Below, one piece after another: positions 51,494 to 64,000 of a stretch of DNA of 64,000 bases. The stretch is taken from the NCBI RefSeq assembly GCF_014236855.1, contig NZ_CP051261.1, forward strand, positions 3,906,001 through 3,970,000, in the 5' to 3' direction. Position numbers and translations under genes: made by a program. This stretch comes from Xanthomonas sp. SI. Its GTDB lineage: Bacteria > Pseudomonadota > Gammaproteobacteria > Xanthomonadales > Xanthomonadaceae. Positions within the stretch are counted from its first letter, which is position 1. Every line of letters begins with the position of its first letter. The notes under the pieces are model-generated. The model was not told the origin of the DNA. It searched no databases and saw only the letters and a program-made list of their open reading frames with translations.

Positions 51494-51793
51494 TCAGGCC
51501 TTGGCCGTTACGTCGATGGACTGGCCTTCGGCCAGACGCACGTACGCCTTGCGCCAATCGCCGCGACGACCGCTGCGCGAACGGAAGGACTTGTTCTTGC
51601 CCTTGACGTTCAACACGTTGACCGACTCGACCTTGACGTCGAACAGCTGCTCGACCGCGGCCTTGACATCGGCCTTGGTGGCTTCGCTCGAGATCTCGAA
51701 GACGTACTGATTGGAGAGTTCCTGCAGGCGCGCGGTCTTTTCGGAGACACGCGGGGCACGCAGCACGCTGAAGATTTTTTCGTTGCTGCTCAT
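51494..51793 (-). CDS. rplW: 50S ribosomal protein L23
   Basis: The 99-residue protein ([20 protein letters not shown]) is L23 at the exit-tunnel rim, the docking site of trigger factor and SRP. The start at 51793 overlaps the rplD stop as ATGA, indicating coupled translation. An ATG nine bases earlier is possible. Confidence 0.95.
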   Translation of the reverse strand: MSSNEKIFSVLRAPRVSEKTARLQELSNQYVFEISSEATKADVKAAVEQLFDVKVESVNVLNVKGKNKSFRSRSGRRGDWRKAYVRLAEGQSIDVTAKA

Positions 51794-52395
51794 GCCAGCC
51801 ACTCCTCGACCTTCTTGACCGCATCGGCGGTGATCACGACCGTATCGGCCCCGACCAGCGACACCGGATCCAGGCCCTGCACGTCACGCACTTCCACGTA
51901 GGGAAGGTTGCGCGCCGACAGGTACAGATGCTCGGACGCTTCTTCGGTCACGATCAGCGGGCGCTTGCCCACTTCCAGACCCTTCAGCTTCTCGATCAGA
52001 TCCTTGGTCTTGCTGGCCTCGACGTCGAACGCCTCGACGACCATCAGGCGACCCTGGCGGTTGAGCTCCGAAAGGATCGCGCAGATCGCGGCGCGATACA
52101 TCTTGCGGTTCACCTTCTGCTCGAAGCTGCGCGGCTTGGCCGCGAAGGTCACGCCGCCGCCGACGAAGATCGGAGCGGTCAGCGCGCCGTGGCGTGCGCC
52201 ACCGCCCTTCTGCTTCTTCGACTTCTTGGTGGTGCCGTTGACTTCCGAACGCGTCTTCTGCGCCTTGGTGCCGGCGCGGCCGGCGTTGCGATAAGCGACG
52301 ACGACCTGGTGGACCAGATCCTCGCTGAAATCGCGACCGAACACGGCGTCGGAGACCGAGACCTTGTTGTTGCTACCCGTGATAACGAGTTCCAT
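51790..52395 (-). CDS. rplD: 50S ribosomal protein L4
   Basis: The 201-residue protein ([20 protein letters not shown]) has the tunnel loop ([20 protein letters not shown]) and C-terminal [13 protein letters not shown]4 constricts the exit tunnel and in E. coli represses the S10 operon by attenuation at the leader. The ATG at 52395 is preferred, with AAGGAG eight bases upstream, over the one at 52401. Confidence 0.96.
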   Translation of the reverse strand: MELVITGSNNKVSVSDAVFGRDFSEDLVHQVVVAYRNAGRAGTKAQKTRSEVNGTTKKSKKQKGGGARHGALTAPIFVGGGVTFAAKPRSFEQKVNRKMYRAAICAILSELNRQGRLMVVEAFDVEASKTKDLIEKLKGLEVGKRPLIVTEEASEHLYLSARNLPYVEVRDVQGLDPVSLVGADTVVITADAVKKVEEWLA

Positions 52396-52407
52396 CGTCA
52401 TCTCTCC

Positions 52408-53058
52408 TTATGCCTTGCTAGCCGGACGCACGATCACGTCGCCACCGGCAGCGCCAGGCACAGCGCCGCGAATGGCGATGAGGCCACGCTCGACGTCGAC
52501 CTTGACCACTTCCAGATTCTGCGTGCTCTGCTGCACCGCGCCCATGTGGCCGGACATCTTCTTGCCCGGGAAAACGCGACCCGGGGTCTGGCGCTGACCC
52601 AGCGAACCCGGCGCGCGATGCGACAGCGAGTTACCGTGGGTGGCATCGCCCATGCGGAAGTTGTACCGCTTGATGGTACCCTGGAAACCCTTACCCTTGG
52701 TGACGCCCTGGACGTCGACCTTCTGGCCGACCTCGAAGATGTCCGCCTTGATCTCGCCGCCGATGGCGTAATCGCCCAGCTGCGCGTCTTCAACGCGGAA
52801 CTCCCACAGGCCGCGACCGGCTTCGACCTTCGCCTTGGCGTAGTGGCCGGAGGCAGGCTTATTGACCAGCGCGGCGCGACGGGCGCCCACGGTGATCTGC
52901 ACGGCGCTGTAGCCGTCGCTTTCGACGGTCTTGAGCTGGGTGATGCGGTTCGGGGTCGCTTCGATCAGGGTCACCGGGATGGAGCGGCCGTCTTCGGTGA
53001 AGACGCGGCTCATGCCGGCCTTGCGGCCCACGAAGCCCAACGAATATTTCTTCGTCAT
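52408..53058 (-). CDS. rplC: 50S ribosomal protein L3
   Basis: The 216-residue protein ([20 protein letters not shown]) has the L3 extension ([40 protein letters not shown]) that approaches the peptidyl-transferase centre, including the Gln methylated in E. coli. It lies 11 bp after rpsJ. Confidence 0.97.
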   Translation of the reverse strand: MTKKYSLGFVGRKAGMSRVFTEDGRSIPVTLIEATPNRITQLKTVESDGYSAVQITVGARRAALVNKPASGHYAKAKVEAGRGLWEFRVEDAQLGDYAIGGEIKADIFEVGQKVDVQGVTKGKGFQGTIKRYNFRMGDATHGNSLSHRAPGSLGQRQTPGRVFPGKKMSGHMGAVQQSTQNLEVVKVDVERGLIAIRGAVPGAAGGDVIVRPASKA

Positions 53059-53069
53059 GGTCGTAGTCC

Positions 53070-53405
53070 TCAGGTCAACTTGATCTGGACATCGACGCCC
53101 GCCGCGAGCTCGAGCTTCATCAGCGCGTCCACGGTCTTGTCGTTAGGGCCGATGATGTCGAGCACGCGCTTGTGCGTGCGGGTCTCGTACTGGTCGCGCG
53201 CGTCCTTGTCGACGTGCGGAGAAACGAGAATGGTGTAGCGTTCGATCTTGGTCGGCAGCGGGATCGGGCCGCGCACTTGCGCGCCGGTCCGCTTAGCCGT
53301 CTCAACGATCTCGCTGGCCGAACGGTCGATCAGACGATGATCGAACGCCTTCAGCCGAATCCGGATCTTCTGATCCGCTTTCTGACCGGTCTTTTGCTCC
53401 GCCAT
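53070..53405 (-). CDS. rpsJ: 30S ribosomal protein S10 with short N-terminal extension
   Basis: The 111-residue protein contains the full S10 sequence ([20 protein letters not shown], ending [11 protein letters not shown]). It begins [15 protein letters not shown], about eight residues longer than the common 103-residue form. S10 belongs to the 30S head and also acts in NusB-dependent antitermination. The extension looks like a partial duplication of a DQK/EQK element ([12 protein letters not shown]). An ATG for the short form is not available. It heads the S10 operon behind a strong promoter. Confidence 0.94.
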   Translation of the reverse strand: MAEQKTGQKADQKIRIRLKAFDHRLIDRSASEIVETAKRTGAQVRGPIPLPTKIERYTILVSPHVDKDARDQYETRTHKRVLDIIGPNDKTVDALMKLELAAGVDVQIKLT

Positions 53406-53532
53406 GGCGGTGGGTTCCTTCGTTAAAAGAGCGACGGGCAAGGCCTCTGGGATACCTGCCCCGATTATTTCCTGACGTCGTATACCGCCGAGCATCCAGC
53501 TGGCGAGGGCCATTCCTCCGCCCAAAAACTGA

Positions 53533-53556
53533 GGCAGACCAGTTACCCGGCCTGCC
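53533..53556 (-). other. 5'-terminal hairpin of the S10 operon mRNA
   Basis: As read on the minus strand, GGCAGGCCGG pairs with CTGGTCTGCC through ten positions, two of them G-U, closed by a GTAA loop of the GNRA class. It starts 16 bases from the first base of the -10 hexamer, so it would begin about 4 nt from the mRNA 5' end. The rpsL operon has an equivalent hairpin at the same spacing. Confidence 0.65.
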
Positions 53557-53566
53557 CAGACGGAAA

Positions 53567-53595
53567 AGTATAATGCGCAGATAAAACAACGTCAA
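53567..53595 (-). promoter_or_regulatory. S10 operon promoter
   Basis: On the minus strand TTGACG (53590-53595) and TATACT (53567-53572) are separated by 17 bp, a near-consensus sigma70 promoter. It lies about 160 bp upstream of rpsJ and after the tuf terminator. Confidence 0.85.
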
Positions 53596-53784
53596 CAGCG
53601 CAAGGCCGTTGATTGCTTGATGCAGCGCGACCTTCCCGGTCTGGCGAACACGAGGGGCGTCCTGCCTCTCTTTTCGCGGTGTATCCGGCACCCTACCCAG
53701 GAATGCCGAGCCGCGCATTATAGCGACTGTTTCACCTGCCCGCAACATGTCGCGGCAAGAATTTCATACCGCCCTGCCCTTGCG

Positions 53785-53820
53785 CAAAACGACGAAGGGC
53801 CGGCTTGCGCCGACCCTTCG
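53785..53820 (-). terminator. Terminator after tuf
   Basis: Arms at 53793-53804 and 53809-53820 pair at 11 of 12 positions around a 4-nt loop, and on the minus strand a short TTTT run follows. It lies about 70 bp beyond the tuf stop and would end the str operon. Confidence 0.75.
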
Positions 53821-53891
53821 TTGAACCGCCAGCCGAAGCCGCGGTCGCCACCGGCCGGACGGCCCGGAAGGGCCGCCGACACATGCGGGCA

Positions 53892-55082
53892 TTACTTGAT
53901 GATCTTGGCCACCACGCCGGCGCCGACGGTGCGGCCGCCTTCGCGGATCGCGAAACGCAGGCCTTCGTCCATCGCCACCGGGTTGATCAGCGTGACCACC
54001 ATCTTCACGTTGTCGCCCGGCATCACCATCTCCACACCTTCCGGCAGCTCGCAAGCGCCGGTGATGTCGGTGGTGCGGAAGTAGAACTGCGGACGGTAGC
54101 CCTTGAAGAACGGGGTGTGACGGCCGCCCTCGTCCTTCGACAGCACGTACACTTCGGCTTCGAACTCGGTGTGCGGCTTGATCGAACCCGGCTTGCACAG
54201 CACCTGGCCGCGCTCCACGTCGTCACGCTTGGTGCCGCGCAGCAGCAGACCGGCGTTGTCGCCCGCCTGGCCCTGGTCCAGCAGCTTGCGGAACATTTCC
54301 ACGCCGGTGACCGTGGTCTTCTGCGTGGCGCGGATGCCGACGATTTCGATTTCGTCGCCTACCTTGATGATGCCGCGCTCGATACGGCCGGTCACCACGG
54401 TGCCGCGGCCCGAGATCGAGAACACGTCTTCCACCGGCATCAGGAACGGCTTGTCCACGTCGCGCTGCGGCTCCGGGATGAACGTATCCAGCGCTTCCAC
54501 CAGCTTCAGGATCGACGGCACGCCGATCTCGCTCTGGTCGCCTTCCAGCGCCAGACGCGCCGAACCGTGGATGATCGGGGTGTCGTCGCCCGGGAAGTCG
54601 TACTTGCTCAGCAGCTCGCGCACTTCCATCTCGACCAGCTCGAGCAGCTCGGCGTCGTCGACCATGTCGGCCTTGTTCAGGAACACCACGATGTGCGGCA
54701 CGCCGACCTGGCGCGACAGCAGGATGTGCTCGCGGGTCTGCGGCATCGGGCCGTCAGCGGCCGAGCACACCAGGATCGCGCCGTCCATCTGCGCCGCACC
54801 GGTGATCATGTTCTTGACGTAGTCCGCGTGACCCGGGCAATCGACGTGCGCGTAGTGACGGTTCGGGGATTCGTACTCCACGTGCGCGGTCGAGATCGTG
54901 ATGCCGCGCGCCTTCTCTTCCGGCGCCGCGTCGATCGCGTCGTATGCCTTGAACTCGCCGCCGAAGCGCTCTGCGCCGATCTTGGTCAGCGCCGCGGTCA
55001 GCGTGGTCTTGCCGTGGTCGACGTGACCGATGGTGCCGACGTTGACGTGCGGCTTGGTGCGCTCGAACTTACCCTTTGCCAT
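53892..55082 (-). CDS. tuf: Elongation factor Tu
   Basis: The 396-residue GTPase begins [20 protein letters not shown] and shows G1 GHVDHGKTT (about 18-26), the switch [11 protein letters not shown]4 NKADMVDD, and domains II/III ending [13 protein letters not shown]. It delivers aminoacyl-tRNA to the ribosome. It is the last gene of the str operon, 90 bp after fusA, with a repeat-like inverted sequence between them. A second tuf copy may exist outside this window, as in many proteobacteria. Confidence 0.98.
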   Translation of the reverse strand: MAKGKFERTKPHVNVGTIGHVDHGKTTLTAALTKIGAERFGGEFKAYDAIDAAPEEKARGITISTAHVEYESPNRHYAHVDCPGHADYVKNMITGAAQMDGAILVCSAADGPMPQTREHILLSRQVGVPHIVVFLNKADMVDDAELLELVEMEVRELLSKYDFPGDDTPIIHGSARLALEGDQSEIGVPSILKLVEALDTFIPEPQRDVDKPFLMPVEDVFSISGRGTVVTGRIERGIIKVGDEIEIVGIRATQKTTVTGVEMFRKLLDQGQAGDNAGLLLRGTKRDDVERGQVLCKPGSIKPHTEFEAEVYVLSKDEGGRHTPFFKGYRPQFYFRTTDITGACELPEGVEMVMPGDNVKMVVTLINPVAMDEGLRFAIREGGRTVGAGVVAKIIK

Positions 55083-55098
55083 GATGTATTTACCTTGT

Positions 55099-55165
55099 AA
55101 TTCGTAATTGGGGACAAGGGAGCGGGATGCGGGAGTGGCTATGCCCGCATCCCGGATCCCGTCTC
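55099..55165. repeat. Inverted repeat between fusA and tuf
   Basis: CGGGATGCGGG (55123-55133) and CCCGCATCCCG (55144-55154) are perfect 11-bp complements with a 10-nt loop, flanked by TTCGTAATTGGGGA and ATCCCGGATCCCG-type sequence. The flanks resemble those of the rplE-rpsN repeat (TTCG--ATTGGGGA and ATCCCGGATCCCG shared). No T-run follows. Confidence 0.65.
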
Positions 55166-55172
55166 GCTAAAG

Positions 55173-57263
<2,091 letters not shown>

Positions 57264-57297
57264 AGGGAGCCTCTCAGAATTCTTGGATTGCGGATGG

Positions 57298-57325
57298 CCG
57301 AACGCCGCCTTGCGGCGGCCTTCGG
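57298..57325 (-). other. Hairpin between rpsG and fusA
   Basis: Read on the minus strand, CCGAAGGCCGCC and GGCGGCGTTCGG pair at all but one of twelve positions around a GCAA (GNRA) loop. It lies 34 bp upstream of the fusA start, without a T-run. A regulatory or mRNA-stabilising role is possible. Confidence 0.55.
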
Positions 57326-57403
57326 ATTTGTGCAGCGCTCAGCGGCGCCGCTAGCAGCACATATAGATTGTGCTGACGGGCCCTGTTTCCAAGGCCCGGA
57401 AGG

Positions 57404-57871
57404 TCACCAGCGGTAATGCGCGAACGCCTTGTTCGCTTCCGCCATGCGGTGGGTTTCTTCACGCTTCTTGATGGCGCCACCACGGTTTTCCGAGGCGTCG
57501 ACCAGCTCGGCCGCGAGCTTGCGCGGCATCGAGTTCTCGCCGCGCTTGCGCGCCGAGTCGATCAGCCAGCGCATGGCCAGCGCCATGCGACGGGAGGTAC
57601 GCACCTCGACCGGCACCTGGTACGTGGCACCGCCGACGCGACGCGACTTGACTTCGACCGCCGGAGCGACGTTGTCCAGTGCCTTCTGCACCAGCTCGAC
57701 CGCGTTCGGGTTTTTCTCGCCGATGACGTCCATTGCGCCATAGACGATCTTTTCGGCGACCGACTTCTTGCCGCTCAGCATCACCATGTTGATGAAACGG
57801 GCGATGGTTTCGCTGCCGTGCTTGGGATCCGGCAGGACGGTGCGCTGCGGAGTAGAACCTTTACGAGACAT
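57404..57871 (-). CDS. rpsG: 30S ribosomal protein S7
   Basis: The 155-residue protein ([20 protein letters not shown], then [20 protein letters not shown]) is S7, which nucleates the 30S head and in E. coli represses the str operon. It lies 14 bp after rpsL and has normal length. Confidence 0.97.
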   Translation of the reverse strand: MSRKGSTPQRTVLPDPKHGSETIARFINMVMLSGKKSVAEKIVYGAMDVIGEKNPNAVELVQKALDNVAPAVEVKSRRVGGATYQVPVEVRTSRRMALAMRWLIDSARKRGENSMPRKLAAELVDASENRGGAIKKREETHRMAEANKAFAHYRW

Positions 57872-57885
57872 TTGTGTGCTTTCCC

Positions 57886-58260
57886 TTAGCTCTTCGGACG
57901 CTTGGCGCCGTACTTGGAACGACCCTGGCGACGCTTGGCGACGCCGGCGGCATCGAGCGAACCGCGCACGGTGTGGTAGCGCACGCCCGGCAGATCCTTG
58001 ACGCGACCGCCGCGGATCAGGACCACGGAGTGCTCCTGCAGGTTGTGGCCTTCGCCACCGATGTAGCTGATGACCTCTTCCTGGTTCGTCAGGCGCACCT
58101 TGGCGACCTTACGCAGGGCCGAGTTCGGCTTCTTCGGGGTGGTGGTGTACACGCGCGTGCAGACGCCACGGCGCTGCGGGCACTTGTCAAGCGCCGGGGA
58201 GGCGCTCTTGTAGGTGGTCGCCTGCCGCGGCTTGCGGACCAGCTGGTTGATCGTCGCCAT
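57886..58260 (-). CDS. rpsL: 30S ribosomal protein S12
   Basis: The 124-residue protein ([20 protein letters not shown]) has [15 protein letters not shown] with Lys43 and [12 protein letters not shown] with Lys88, the residues where streptomycin-resistance changes usually occur; both are wild type. S12 monitors decoding at the A site. It heads the str operon behind a strong promoter and a hairpin leader. Confidence 0.97.
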   Translation of the reverse strand: MATINQLVRKPRQATTYKSASPALDKCPQRRGVCTRVYTTTPKKPNSALRKVAKVRLTNQEEVISYIGGEGHNLQEHSVVLIRGGRVKDLPGVRYHTVRGSLDAAGVAKRRQGRSKYGAKRPKS

Positions 58261-58310
58261 CAGTGGATTCTTCTGATTGAGGCCGTGGGGCCTGGATGCG
58301 TGAAAACGAA

Positions 58311-58333
58311 GGCAGGCCGAAGGACGGCCTGCC
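58311..58333 (-). other. 5'-terminal hairpin of the str operon mRNA
   Basis: As read on the minus strand, GGCAGGCCG and CGGCCTGCC form a perfect 9-bp stem with a 5-nt loop. It starts 16 bases from the first base of the -10 hexamer, exactly as in the S10 operon, and its left arm is identical to the first nine bases of the S10 hairpin. Confidence 0.7.
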
Positions 58334-58343
58334 GAGACAGGAA

Positions 58344-58373
58344 AGTATAGCGGGCAAGTAAAAGCTCCGTCAA
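58344..58373 (-). promoter_or_regulatory. str operon promoter
   Basis: On the minus strand TTGACG (58368-58373) and TATACT (58344-58349) are 18 bp apart, about 85 bp upstream of rpsL. Both hexamers are identical to those of the S10 promoter. The sequence following the -10 is also nearly the same in the two operons. Confidence 0.85.
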
Positions 58374-58482
58374 CTCAACGGAAACTTAACTTGCTGGTCC
58401 CTCCCGGACCGGAACACGGGGCGCGTCCGCTGCGCCCCTTTTCGCTTGGTACGACCAGCCCCGCGCACGGGGCCGATCAGGC

Positions 58483-62700
<4,218 letters not shown>

Positions 62701-62754
62701 GGTGTTTCTCCGAAAGGAGGAATACGTGTCGATGGGCTGTCAGAGCGCTGCGGC

Positions 62755-62782
62755 GGCGCGGGTGCCCTGCGGCACCCGCGCC
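62755..62782 (-). other. 12-bp hairpin between rpoB and rpoC
   Basis: GGCGCGGGTGCC (62755-62766) and GGCACCCGCGCC (62771-62782) are perfect complements with a 4-nt loop, directly after the rpoB stop at 62790. There is no T-run, so it is unlikely to terminate transcription. It may protect or process the rpoB 3' end. Confidence 0.7.
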
Positions 62783-62789
62783 TGCGCGA

Positions 62790-64000
<1,211 letters not shown>

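Larger units (their letters stand above)
53406..53891 (-). other. tuf-rpsJ spacer with terminator, promoter and rpsJ leader
   Basis: The 486-bp spacer contains, in transcription order, the tuf terminator (53785-53820), about 190 bp without recognisable features, the S10 promoter (53567-53595), a 5'-terminal leader hairpin (53533-53556) and a leader of about 130 nt before rpsJ. No gene is supported. Confidence 0.7.

Noticed and set aside
58431..58482. Terminator after rpoC
   Set aside because: The stem GGGGCG/CGCCCC (about 58417-58437) has its T-run on the plus strand, not in the direction of rpoC transcription.

Overview
The window looks like chromosomal DNA of a Xanthomonas species or a close Xanthomonadaceae relative. 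The evidence is the very high GC coding bias, two TonB-dependent receptors, class II DAHP synthase, REP-type TGTAGGAGCGGCTTCAGCC repeats, the xanthomonad hairpin repeat near 6.6-6.8 kb, and a complete proteobacterial rpoBC-str-S10-spc-alpha ribosomal cluster. The species cannot be resolved from sequence inspection alone. No tRNA, rRNA, CRISPR array, prophage or insertion sequence was found.

Accessory half, 1-38.7 kb: an OmpA-type outer-membrane protein cut by the left edge; a LysR regulator divergent from a compact MFS / SGNH hydrolase / aldo-keto reductase / quinone-oxidoreductase-type operon; a structured intergenic repeat; fadH; a second MFS-like transporter; a ROK regulator divergent from a TonB receptor, followed by two exported glycerophosphodiesterase-type enzymes and an unknown membrane-anchored protein; a SleB-type hydrolase and a beta-class GST; then on the minus strand a conserved hypothetical, prpE, a small protein, an S9 peptidase and a DUF4189-like protein. 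Next come mdh, a CxxC thioredoxin-fold protein, a cyclophilin, divergent typA, a small membrane protein, an amidase lipoprotein, an MscS-type channel, class II DAHP synthase, a TonB receptor with a perfect Zur-like box, and dsbB. Three REP inverted pairs separate these units.

Ribosomal half, 38.8-64 kb, all on the minus strand: transcription runs rpoB (cut by the right edge), rpoC, rpsL, rpsG, fusA, tuf, then rpsJ rplC rplD rplW rplB rpsS rplV rpsC rplP rpmC rpsQ rplN rplX rplE rpsN rpsH rplF rplR rpsE rpmD rplO secY rpsM rpsK rpsD rpoA rplQ, ending at a terminator. Clear sigma70-type promoters precede rpsL and rpsJ. rpmJ is not present between secY and rpsM.

The most noteworthy observations are these. 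The rpsL and rpsJ operons share a near-identical promoter/start-site block, and each transcript would begin with a strong hairpin at exactly the same spacing from the -10. An intrinsic terminator plus a -10-like box splits the spc operon between rpsN and rpsH. Spacers of the ribosomal cluster are packed with strong hairpins, many closed by GNRA or UUCG tetraloops. A Zur-like operator lies in front of a TonB receptor. A ROK/TonB/GDPD locus may handle exogenous glycerophosphodiesters. One REP copy carries paired substitutions that preserve its own small hairpin.
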